Source: Chimonanthus salicifolius (lineage: Eukaryota > Streptophyta > Magnoliopsida > Laurales > Calycanthaceae). From it: 64,000 nt of DNA. The position numbers and the translations under genes are program-made. This document shows positions 1 to 10,200 of this stretch, in pieces (position 1 is the first letter of the stretch; every line of letters starts with the position of its first letter). Under the pieces are notes generated by a model that searched no databases, was not told where the DNA came from, and saw nothing but the letters and a program-made list of their open reading frames with translations. The stretch spans positions 67,035,390 to 67,099,389 of the forward strand of contig CM023541.1 of assembly GCA_013350335.1 (NCBI GenBank). Direction: 5' to 3'.

Positions 1-1300
1 TCTTCAAGAGACGTCTTCTTCCTCTGTCACCTGCAACAGTGCAGTGACAGGAGGGACAAAGTGAAATACGAATCCAGAAACAATGAGCTTTCTGAATTCG
101 TTTTTCACATCCTTCAGGTTAGATGGACTCTTCAATGAGTCCTCTTTAATTTCGAAATCAATGAGACCAATAACACTGATTAAAAACATCAGATTCAAAG
201 AGAAAACCACCAAAACACATGAAATCCTTGTTTTCCATTCAACTTCAAAATCGATTTTAACACTCAAATCTAAACCAATTTCACGTCTATTTGATCCTAG
301 ATAGGTTAGAATTTGAAAATAAACACAATGGTTACCTTTGCTTCTGTTCCTGGGTTGAAATTCAGCAGTTGAAAAAATCTTCCACTTCAAAGCAATGGTG
401 AAAATTAAGGAAGAAGCAAGAAAAATAGATAGGAATGCAGAGAAACAATGAGGATTTCCTCTGCGTATGAGGCCTTTAAATAGGATTTGGAGGCTAGGGA
501 GGTAGACTCCATGCATGGCTATGGAGAAAACACATCAATCTGCAAGCTACGCATGGTAGCTTCATCGTATCACCTGCTACGCAGTGTTTCAGAATTTTCA
601 AAATTTTCATTTTAGTCCCTCAAATTTATTTTTATATAAGTCCAGCTTATTTTATTTTTAATTTTTAACTAATTAGAAGATTTATTTAATTTAATCCATC
701 TTAACCAAATGTTGGGTTTTAAAAACACTAAATACCATAAAATTTTGGAGATTTATATTTTATCAAAATTAATTGATTTAAACAGAAATCATAATTTATC
801 ACTATTCCCTTAATTCAAATTGTATTTATTTAAAGGGTTTAAAGCCTTTATTTCCAAAATCTGAAAGCATAAAAATGAATTAAAACCTAATTTAATAACA
901 CATATTTTCTTAGAATTTTCTCACTTCTAAAATTGCTTAAAATAATTATTCCCTAGCTTTCGGGTTCTTTTCGGATAGTTTTTTAATAACATTTTCTGAA
1001 ATTAAAAATATAATAAAAATACTTATAAATTTCATAATTTAAATCCTTAATAAGGAAATCAAAATCCTCCATCAATAATCAAACAATTATTTAATAATAA
1101 AATAACACTCTTTATGGTAAATTACCATTTCGCCCTTCCAACTTCAGTGGGTTGGATCAAGGAGTTATCGAGTTGCAATTGGGCCAATCCTGGACTTTTC
1201 ACAAATCCCTTACTGTAATCTTCATGATTAACATGCCAAAAATGATTTATTAAAATAAACCATATTAATTTAGCTAAATTCGCGTGAGGGTATTACGTCA
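1..1300 (-). mobile_element. 3' LTR of a Ty3/gypsy chromovirus, cut by the window edge
   Basis: On the minus strand the LTR begins at 1300 with TGACGTAATACCC, directly after a purine-rich tract (AACGAGGGTA) and the GGGACGAAATTT stretch that commonly precedes the 3' LTR of plant chromoviruses. The integrase and chromodomain remnants lie upstream on the same strand, which fixes the orientation. The other end of the LTR is outside the window. A minus-strand open frame of about 170 codons at 4-516 lies inside the LTR downstream of a TATA-like box; it resembles no known protein and is probably chance coding in the transcribed part of the LTR. Confidence 0.7.
473..484 (-). promoter_or_regulatory. 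Candidate TATA box of the chromovirus LTR
   Basis: The minus strand reads CCTATTTAAAGG here, about 820 bp into the LTR and followed by a pyrimidine-rich stretch. This is the usual place and form of an LTR core promoter. No transcript evidence is available, so this is a motif-based call only. Confidence 0.35.
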
Positions 1301-2010
1301 TACCCTCGTTAAAGAAATTTCGTCCCGAAATTTAAAATAAACCTCGTACCTTTTACTCCCTGAATAAACTAGGGTATAGCCTCTGCATTGTTGACTCCGG
1401 TTCCCACGTCACATGTTATATGTCACAATGTTGCCATAGCACTTGCACGAGTGGTATAGACTTTCTTTTGAGTACTTGAGTTCAGATCCTTGTATCTCCA
1501 CTGGTACTTCTTCAGATCTTCCGAGACTTCTATGTCCTCTTAGCTGAACAGATGGGATGGATCAGGCTCGTACTTTCTGAACATAGATACATGGAATGTA
1601 CTATGTTACTCTTGCCAAAGTCTAATGGAGATCTAGTTGGTAGGCTACTTCTCCTATTCTCCTCAGAATTTCAAATGGTCCAACATATCGAGGTGATAGT
1701 TCCCCTTGCGACCAAACCGTTGTACTCCACGACGTGGTGCCACACGTAGGAATACTCAGTCGCCGACTGCAAAATCCAAAGGTCTATGCTTTTTGTCAGC
1801 ATAACTATTCTGTCTGCTTTTGGCTATCTTGAGACATTGTCTTATCACTTCAACTTGTTCAGACGTCTCGCTTACCAAGTCTGGATCCAACAGTGCCTTA
1901 TCCCCTACTTCTATCCAACATAGAGGTTACCTACAGGGTCTACCATATGGGCTTCATAGGGTGTCATTTATACTAGAAAGATAAAGTGTTGTATACAAAT
2001 TCAATTAAAG
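1301..2010 (-). pseudogene. Chromovirus pol 3' end: integrase C-terminus and chromodomain remnant
   Basis: Translating the minus strand in shifting frames gives the tail of a Ty3/gypsy polyprotein. Around 1870-1760 is the [20 protein letters not shown] segment followed by VGD. Around 1720-1620 is a [17 protein letters not shown] segment, the integrase C-terminal fold. Around 1540-1440 is a chromodomain-like stretch (EEVPVEIQGSELKYSKES). At least one stop and several frame changes interrupt it, so no functional protein can be made. The chromodomain directs chromovirus integration toward heterochromatin, which fits this repeat-rich setting. Confidence 0.65.
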
Positions 2011-2729
2011 CTAATGGTCTTCCCAACTTCCCAACATATACATGACACATGCCCTTAGCATATCCTCCAAAGTTTGGATTGTTCTTTTTGATTGACCATC
2101 AGTCTGAGGGTGAAAAGCAGTGCTAAAACAAAGCTTAGTCCCCATTTCTCCCTGCAGTCCTTGCGAAAGTCTTGACACAAATCTAGGGTCTCTATCAGAC
2201 ACAACAGACACGGGTACCCCATATAATCTAATTATATCCTTTAGATACATTCAACTCAGGGTAGTCAAAGAATCATTCTTTTTAATAGGCAGAAAATGAG
2301 CTGATTTTGTTAATCAATCAACTATTACCCAAATAGCATCATTCTTCTTGGAAGACTTTGGGAAACCCGTATCAAAGTCCATAGTAATGTTCTATCATTT
2401 CCATTTGGCCACCTAAAGAGGTTGCGTCTTCCCACTAGGTCGTTGATGTTCAGCTTTAACCTGTTGACAATTAGACATTTAGATACGAAATATGCCACTT
2501 TCCTTTTCATACCTTTCCACTAGAATAGTCATCGCAGACCGTGATACATCTTTGCACCACCAGGATGTATTGCAAATCGGGAACGATGAAAGTGATCAAG
2601 TACTTTTTCTCTGCATTCGTCTGATTTTAGCACAAATAGTCTATCCTTGAAAGTCAGACCTCCATCAACCCTGATCTTCCATTCTTCCAATGTCACTCCT
2701 CCTAGAAGCTGAGTCACCAACTGTAACAC
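2011..2729 (-). pseudogene. Ty3/gypsy integrase remnant with mutated catalytic Glu
   Basis: Three minus-strand open stretches (2529-2729, 2325-2510, 2011-2250) in different frames align in order to a chromovirus integrase: the segment before the zinc-binding region, the region after MKR-VA-FVSKC, and the catalytic core. The core has SDRDPRF with the second catalytic Asp and the HPQTDGQS motif. The residue 36 positions after that Asp, normally the Glu of the D,D-35-E triad, is Lys. Frameshifts separate the pieces. The upstream RT and RNase H regions are missing because an LTR-like sequence begins at 2722. Confidence 0.85.
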
Positions 2730-3272
2730 CCGGATTTTTCAATGCATAAATATATTGGATTTTGTCTATTTAAATTGTTAAATTGGTTGAATTTAAGATT
2801 TATGGATGAAATGGACCTTTGATGGGTAAAGGAGTTGGGTCAGCTACCCAATTAAGATTTAATGCATGGATCTACCTCATCAATTGAGGTGGCATGTATG
2901 TGAGGTACCACATCATAAATGACATGGCAAGGATAGGACACACGTGCCATGTGGTGACCATGTCACCACATGCATGGTTGGCTAAGTCATGGTTGACTTG
3001 GTCAACCATGAATGGGTAATCTCAATTGAGTTCCAATTAGTTTGAGTTCACATTAAATTAAGTACAAGTGTTGAGTTTAAAAGAATTTAAGTTGCTCGAG
3101 TGAGTGAATTCAAATTAATGAGTTCAATTGAGTAAATAAGGTTTGACTTGGGGATGAGTTAAAATGGAAGTTGAGGAGACTTCCATCTCAAGGTGAGTTG
3201 AAGAGAAGATGGAAAGTCTCCATCTCAAGGGACATGGAACCATGCACATGTTGGGAATACAATGAGACTTAT
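2722..3272 (+). mobile_element. LTR fragment beginning TGTAACACCCGG inside the gypsy pol remnant
   Basis: The sequence switches at 2722 from integrase coding to TGTAACACCCGG, the typical first bases of many plant gypsy LTRs, followed by non-coding AT-rich DNA. It ends where a second TGTAACACC sequence begins at 3273, so this LTR is itself interrupted. It contains a 10-bp palindrome (CATGGTTGAC, TTG spacer, GTCAACCATG at 2988-3010). No gene is seen. Confidence 0.5.
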
Positions 3273-3518
3273 TGTAACACCCCGCCCTTTTCACTCGATA
3301 ATCAGAGTTTAATTTTTTTTTAAATAATAAACGAGTGATCGGAGCGGGACGTCACGACGCGAGTTAAGTTCGAACTTCTAAAGTCCGACCCTTAACTGGC
3401 CAAACCTATGTGTGCATGGACTAAGTCCATGAAAAACGTTTCACACATAGTTCTATTTAAAACTTGCAGAATATTACTAAATCTAACTGCGGGTTATAAT
3501 AGAACCTATGACTACTGA
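3273..3518 (+). mobile_element. Start of a second LTR, same family as the solo LTR at 3889, cut by a gap
   Basis: It begins TGTAACACCCCGCCC and shares a long stretch with 3889-4140: the AATCAGAGT segment, a T-rich run, GACGTCACGACGCGAG, and a TTAACTGGCCAA block followed by a GTGCGTGGA or GTGCATGGA block. The two are clearly diverged members of one LTR family. The 100-N gap at 3519 removes the rest. Confidence 0.7.
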
Positions 3519-3618
3519 NNNNNNNNNNNNNNNNNNNNNNNNNNNNNNNNNNNNNNNNNNNNNNNNNNNNNNNNNNNNNNNNNNNNNNNNNNNNNNNNNN
3601 NNNNNNNNNNNNNNNNNN
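3519..3618. other. Assembly gap of 100 N
   Basis: Exactly 100 N, the conventional placeholder for a scaffold join of unknown length. It separates the LTR start from telomere-like DNA, so their adjacency is not established. Confidence 0.98.
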
Positions 3619-3888
3619 AAGGGTTAGGGTTTTAGGGCTTTAGGTTTTAGGGTTTAAGGGTTTTAAGGCTTGGGGTTAGGGTTTAGGGTTTAGGTTTTAG
3701 GGTTTAGGGTTTAGGGTTTTAGGGTTTTAGGGTTGTTGGCTTTAGGGTTTAGGGTTTTAGAGTTTACGGGTTTTAGGGTTTATGGTTTTAGGGCTATAGG
3801 GTTTTACGATTCAGGGCTTACGGTTTTAGGGTTTTGGGTTTTTGGGTTTTTGGTATTGGGTTTAGGGTTTAGGGCTTAGGGCTTTAGG
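3619..3888 (+). repeat. Degenerate telomere-like repeat (TTTAGGG/TTTTAGGG)
   Basis: A run of TTTAGGG and TTTTAGGG units with many variants (TTTAGGC, TTTACGG, TTTGGG). It is the left part of an array that a later LTR insertion at 3889 split from the block starting at 7216. It is too degenerate to be a functional telomere. Confidence 0.93.
3884..3888. repeat. Left target site duplication TTAGG of the solo LTR
   Basis: TTAGG immediately precedes the LTR start (TG at 3889). The same five bases follow the LTR end at 7216-7220. Because the target is itself TTAGG-rich the match is less informative than in unique DNA, but together with TG...CA ends it fits LTR integration. Confidence 0.8.
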
Positions 3889-5407
3889 TGTAACGCCCGC
3901 CCCTTTTCACCGAAAATCAGAGTCTAATTTTTTTTTTTTTTAATAAGTGACAAAGGGCGCGGACGTCACGACGCGAGTTAAGTCCGAGCTTCTAAAGCCC
4001 GGCCCTTAACTGGCCAACCCTACGGGTGCGTGGAACGGGTCCACGGAGAATGGTTCACCAGTAGAAGTAAGCTCGAGGAAAAAATACATTAAAAGCAGAA
4101 TGATAATAGATACTATCCTACCAATTTTTCTAGATAGCAGGGAAGATTTCATCATTTAATTACTAAAAAGCCATAATGTCATGTGTCTACAATAAGATCC
4201 AAATCATAGCAATAATTCTAAAATATTACATTTCCGACAATGCTAAACTATACAAATACACATTTCCCAAAATAAACTTAAACAAAATAATTAGTCCGCC
4301 TTCCCAAGCTCCTAGGCTTGGCTCCCGTCCCGTCCTTCTGCTCCGGCATTTCCTGCGTCATCAGCTAGGGTAGAAGTAGGACGTTAGACCACGCGTCCAG
4401 TAGGACTCCGAGTAGGGCTAGCACATGGATTAGTAATAACAGCATACAGATAATAACACGATAAAAACTGGTAAATCTTCATATAATGAAACTATAAATT
4501 GAATGCTATGACATGGGTGCCTATGTTATGAATCCCACCCATGATCCCTACTATCATGACGTCATATCCCCCTTGACGGCAAGACCTCGTCAAGGTATCC
4601 CCATGCCTGTTCTCGGTCGCCCCGACGGAGCATGGACTCCGGTTTGTTTATTTTTTTCCTGCCCATGCCATGCATGAGATGTAATGCATTATAATATGTA
4701 ATATATTTGGGTCATAGTCTTTACATATTACTCATATCACTAACATATAACTCATAGGTTAACCATATGCCATCAGTACATATAAACCATAATTTCATAA
4801 ACCATCATTTAACCAAACATATAATTTCCAAAAATAAAGTAATAACCATTCACATAGCACCTAATCCATGGCTTACAAGTAGGTAGGAATCCTACCGAAT
4901 ACCGACTCGCGTTCTTCTCTTTCGTTTTCGTCCGATAGTCCGGCTACCGACACGCGTACCGCTCGCGATATCCAATACATTATTACATACACATAATCAG
5001 TCCACATTTTAACCATTTCTAAGCCCATACATTATGTCTTAGTGGGTTGCTTCATTTTGACCAATATTTACGGTTTTGCCACTACCTTTCCCATAGTTAA
5101 ACCTTCACTTAATTATATACATTTCTTTGTCCAAAATTCATTCATGGATTTAGGTCCATTAATGACCCATTCCACCATGTCACATGACCATTAAAATTAG
5201 CCATTAAATTTACTTAAACTCCATTAACCTAACATACAAATACACATTAATCTTAGGCCTTAATTTATTCACAAAATGGGTCCATTGATGTCTCATCACC
5301 CACAACCTAACAACCCTAGAAAAATCAGCCATTTAAACACTCTAACCCTCACTCATTTCTCCCATACACAATACCATATTAATCCACAAGTTTACCCACA
5401 AATGGGT

Positions 5408-5442
5408 CATGGGTTCGGCCATACACCATGGCCGAACCCATG
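5408..5442. repeat. 15-bp inverted repeat inside the solo LTR
   Basis: CATGGGTTCGGCCAT, a 5-bp spacer ACACC, then ATGGCCGAACCCATG: perfect 15-bp arms. A sister copy with 12-bp arms and spacer TCACC lies at 5633-5661. Conservation of arms and spacer length in two copies suggests duplication within the LTR and possibly a cis-acting hairpin. Confidence 0.85.
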
Positions 5443-5632
5443 ATGTCTTTATCCCATTTTTTTCTTTGGCCTATCTAAACATTTGGACCCATCATCCTTA
5501 ATCACATTCAAGTCTATAAACTAAGCCACATTCCCATTTATTTTCCATTATTCATAAGCATTATCAAACCATCATAAAACCCTAATCTTCCACATTTTTG
5601 TACTCATTCAAAACCACCATTACACCACCATA

Positions 5633-5661
5633 GGGTTCGGCCATTCACCATGGCCGAACCC
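5633..5661. repeat. Second copy of the LTR inverted repeat (12-bp arms)
   Basis: GGGTTCGGCCAT, spacer TCACC, ATGGCCGAACCC. It is the same palindrome as at 5408-5442 but shortened by substitutions at the outer end. Confidence 0.85.
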
Positions 5662-7215
5662 ATGGTTCATGATCCAATACCCTTATGCCATTTTAGACCA
5701 TAAACAATTACACTCATCCATGGATTCCATCACAAAAACCTCTTCAAAAACTACTTACATTTCATCATTTACAACCCTAAAAATCATATTCATTCTCCAT
5801 AGCTTTAAACCTTAAAACCCTACTTAATTCATTAACCCCTTTTTCCATGCTTAATTAACAACTAATTATACAATGTCCTTCATTCCTTAAAACCCTAAAA
5901 AAATTCACACATTAATTACATAACCCTTAATCCATTTATATTTTTTTTTCTTTCTTTAACCCTAATTTATCCATTAGAGTTTCCTCCACTTTCCATCTTT
6001 CAAATTGATGGATTTAAAATCCATGGCATAAAATCATTTGACCACCATCAAATTTACAAAATGAATCCCAAATCTTAAACCCTAAAAATCCAAAATTTCT
6101 TGTTTAAGAAATACTCACAATCCGTCGTCTCCTCCGACTTCCGCCACTCCCGTCGGCTTCCTTAGGATCCTTTCTCCTTCCTCTTGATCTTTGGTAGGCC
6201 AAGATGCTTGATCAATGGTGAAACCCTCCTAACTTAGGATTGGCCAAGGTAGGGTTTGCTTGAGAGAGGGAGAGGGAAAGATGGAGATGAGAAAATAGGA
6301 TTCTATAGTTTGATCTGAAAGGGATAGCCCAACTTACAACTTCCTCCTCTCTTTTCTTCCAAGCTTTTCTTCTTCTTCTTCCTTAATTTTTTTCTTCTTC
6401 TCTACCTTGGGTATGAGGGACGGCTAGGAGAGTGTGAAAGATGAGGAGAGTGAAATGAGAGTAAAGGAGATGAAAAGAAAAGAGATAAGATTAATCTCCT
6501 TTGGTGCCTTTAATTCCCCCCATCAACCAAATGGGATTTTTATCTTACTTTATGGTGGTGGTTGGGATAACCACCACCCAACGTTTTTTTTCTTTGTGTT
6601 TAAAAATGAGATGGCTTTTGGTCTTTTATTTGACCATTTGACCACCTCATTTGATTATTTTAATCATTTAATAAATTAACTAATTACCTTAGTTTAATTA
6701 ATGGCCACCTAATTTCATTCCATTTCTTAACTTCCCTCTATGTATCCACCCATGGTTGACCAAGTCAACCATGGTGGCCGTCCCCACCAACTCTTGGTCC
6801 ACACGCCACCTCACTTGGTGAGGTGGAGGTAGGTCCCATTTGGTCACACCACCTTGGCCTAATCCAAATTAACTTAGGTGATTTAAATTTCATTAAGCCC
6901 ACTCCAACCAATTGGATTATCATTGGGCCCATGGCCCAATTACATTCATCCTTACCCATTTATCTTAGGGCCTATATTATCTTAATCCATTGGGTCCCAA
7001 GTGGGTATAGGGCCCAATTTGACCACCCTTGGCCCAATTGGCCATCATTGACCACTTAAATGATTTTAAAATCCAATCATGGTCTATTGGGCCATACTTG
7101 GGCCTTTGTCCAAATTTTTGCCCATTTACCATTTATTCCATCAATTTCCCAATTTTCATTCTTAAAATAAATAATATTCACATATTCATTGATTTACAAT
7201 TTCCGGGCCATTACA

Positions 7216-10200
7216 TTAGGTTTTAGGTTTTAGGGTTTTAATGTTTTAAGGTTGTAGGGTTTGGGGTTTGGGGTTTGGAGTTTGGGGTTTAGGGTTTAGG
7301 GTTTAGTGTTTTAGGGTTTAGGGTAGGGTTTTAGGGTTTAGGGTTTAGAGTTTTAGGGGTTTAGGGTTTTAGGGTTTTAGGATTTTAGGGTTTAGGGTTT
7401 AGGGTTTAGGGTTTATGGTTAAGGGTTTTAGGGTACTAGGGTATATGGTTTAGTATTTTGGGTTTTCAGGTTTAGGTATTTAGGTTTAGGTTTTTGGGTT
7501 TGGTGTTTGGGGTTTAGGTTTTAAGGTTTGGGGTTTTAGGGTTTTAGGGGTTTAGGGTTTAGGGTTTTAGGGTTTTCTGTTTTGGGTTTAGGGTTTAGGG
7601 TTAAAGGCTTAGGGTTTCAGGAATTTTGGGTTTTAGGGGTTTAGGGGTTTAGGGTTTACTTTGTAGGGTTTATAGTTTTAGGGTTTAGGATTTTTGGGTT
7701 TAGTGTTTCGGGTTTTGGGGTTTATGGTTTAGGGTTTAGGGTTTAGGTTTTTGGGTTTCGGGTTTAGGGTTTTGGCTTTAAGGTTTAGGGTTTAGGGTTT
7801 TAGGGTTTGAGGGTTTTAGGGTTTAGGGTTTAGGGTTTTGTCTTTTGGGTTTTAGGGTTTAGGGTTTAGGGCTTTTGGGTTTTAGTTTTTAGGGTTTTAG
7901 AGTTTAGGGTTTAGGGTATTAGGATTTTAGGGTTTTTGGGTTAAGGGTTTTAGTGTTAAGGGTTTTAGGGTACTAGGTTTTATGGCTTTGTATTTTAGGG
8001 TTTTAGGGGTTTAGGTATTTAGGGTTTTAGGTTTTAGGGCTTAGGATTTTAGGGTTTAAAGGTTTTAGGCTTTAGGGCTTTAGGATTTAGATTTTTATGG
8101 TTTTAGGGTTTAGGGGTTTAGGGGTTAGGGATTTAGGGTTTTAGGGGTTTAGTGTTTAGGGTTCCGGATTTAGGGTTTAGGTTTTGGTGTTTAGGGTTTA
8201 GGGTTTAGGGTTTAGGGTTTAGGGTTTTTGGTTTTAGGGTTCGAGTTTTTGGGTTTAGGGTTTAGAGTTTGGGGTTTTAGGGTTTTAGGGGTATAGGGTT
8301 TTAGGGGTATAGGGTTTTAGGGTTCAGGGTTTAGGGTTTTAGGGTTTTAGGTTTTAGGGTTGTAAGGTTTTGGGTTTAAGTTTTAGGGTTTAGGGTTTAG
8401 GGTTTTGGATTTAGTGTTTTAGGTTTTTAGTGTTTTAGGGTTTAGGGTTTCGGGTTTTAGGGCATAAGTGTTTAGGGTTTTAGGGTTTAAGGTAGGGTTT
8501 ACGGTTTAGGGTTTTAGGGTTTTAGGGTTTAGGGTTTTAAGGGTTTAGAGTTTTATTTTTTAGGATTTTAGGGTTTCGCTTTTAGGGGTATTGGGTTTTA
8601 GAGGGTTTACGGTTTTAGGGTTTTGGGAATACTGTTTTAGGAGTATAGGGTTTTAGGGTTCAGGGTTTTGGGTTTAGGGTTTAGGGTGTAGGGTTTTAGG
8701 GTTTTGAGTTTTGGGGTTTTAGGGTTTAGGGTTTAGGATTTTAGGGTTTTACGGTTTAGGGTTTAGGGTTTTAGGGTTTCAAGTTTTAGGGTTTAAGGTT
8801 TAGGCTTTATGGTTTATGGTTTATGATTTTACGGTTTTAGGGTTTTAGGGTTTAGGGTTTAGGGTTTTAGGGTTCTAGGGTTTAGGGTTCTAGGTTTTAG
8901 GGTTCTAGGGTTTTGGGTTTTAGGATTTAGGGTTTTAAGGTTTTTGGGTTTAGTGTTTACAGTTTATGGCTTTATAGTTTTAGGGTTTAGGGTTTAGGGT
9001 TTTAGGGTTTGAGGCTTGAGGCTTTTAAGGTTTATGGTATTTGGGTTTTAGGGTTTTAGGCTTTTAGGGTTTAGGGTTTAGTGTCATAAGGTTTGGGGTT
9101 TTAGGGTTTTAGGGGTATAGGGTTTTACGGTTTTAGGGTTTAAGGGTTTTAGGGTTAGTGGGTATTAGGGTTTGAGGGTTAGAGGGTTGAGGGTTTTAGG
9201 GTTTAGGGTATTAGGGTTTGAGGGTTTTAGGCTTTTAGGGTTTAGTGATTTAAGTTTTAGGGTTTTAGGGTTTAGGGGTTTAGGGCTTTAGTGTTTTTGG
9301 GTTTTAGGGGTATAGGGTTTTAGGGTTTTAGGATATAGGGGTTTAGTGGTTGAGGGTTTAGGGTTTTAGTGGTATAGGGGTATAGGGTTTAAGGGTTTTA
9401 GGGTTTAGGGTTTTAGGGTTTAGGTTTAGGGTTTTAGGGTTTTAGGATTTAGGATTTTTGGGTTTTTGGGTTAGTTTTTAGGTTTTTTGGTTTTATAGTT
9501 TTAGGGTTTAGGGTTTAGGGTTTTAGGGTTAGACGGTTGAGGATTTTAGTGTGTAGGGTATTAGGGTTTGAGGGTTTTAGGTTTTTATAGTTTAGTGTTT
9601 TAGGGTTTTAGTGTTTAGGGGTTTAGGGGTTTTGGGTTTAGGGGTATAAAGTTTTAGGGGTTTTTGGGTTTTAGGGTTTAGGGGTTTAGGGTTTTAGGGG
9701 TATAGGGTTTAAGGGTTTTGGTTTTGGGGTTTAGGGTTTAGGGTTTACGGTTTAAGGTATAGGGTTTAGGGTTTTAGGGTTAGGGTTTAGGGTTTAGGTT
9801 TTTAGGGTTTTAGGGGTTTAGGGTTTTATGGTTTTAGGGGTTTAGGTTTTTAGGGTTTAGGGTTTGGGTTTAGTTAGGGTTTAGGGTTTTAGGGTTTAGA
9901 GTTTTAGAGTTTGGGGTTTTACCGTTTTTGGGTTAGGGTTTACGGTTTTATGGTTTCAGGGGTTTTAGTGGTTTAGGGTTTTATGGTTTAAGCTTTATGT
10001 TTTTGGGTTTAGAATTTAGGGTTTAGGGTTAATGGTTTAGGGTTTAGGGTTTTAGGGTTTTAGGGGTTTAGGGTTTTATGGTTTTAGGGTTTTTAGGTTT
10101 AGGGTTTAGGGTTTTGGGGTTTTAGGGTTTTAGGGATTTGGGTTTGGGATTTATGATTTTAGGGTTTTGGGGGTTTTGGGGTTTTGGGTTTAGAGTTTAG

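Larger units (their letters stand above)
3889..7215 (+). mobile_element. Solo LTR, 3327 bp, inserted in telomere-like DNA
   Basis: It begins TGTAACGCCCG and ends CGGGCCATTACA, giving TG...CA termini in a short inverted repeat, flanked by TTAGG on both sides. The flanks are telomere-like repeat on both sides, so both boundaries are sharp. Inside there is no gag or pol similarity, no primer site and no long ORF, so it is a solo LTR left by LTR-LTR recombination rather than a full element. Its length of over 3 kb and TGTAAC start resemble Tekay/Del-type chromovirus LTRs. The family assignment is inference. Confidence 0.85.

Noticed and set aside
83..304. Plus-strand open frame in the LTR
   Set aside because: It is antisense to the LTR, short and without similarity to any known family.
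4..516. 170-codon minus-strand open frame as a host gene
   Set aside because: It lies within the chromovirus LTR downstream of its TATA-like box and shows no recognisable domain.
6434..7226. Open frames inside the 3889-7215 element as LTR retrotransposon proteins
   Set aside because: None resembles gag, protease, RT or integrase. The element has single TG...CA ends and no primer site or polypurine tract, so it is a solo LTR.
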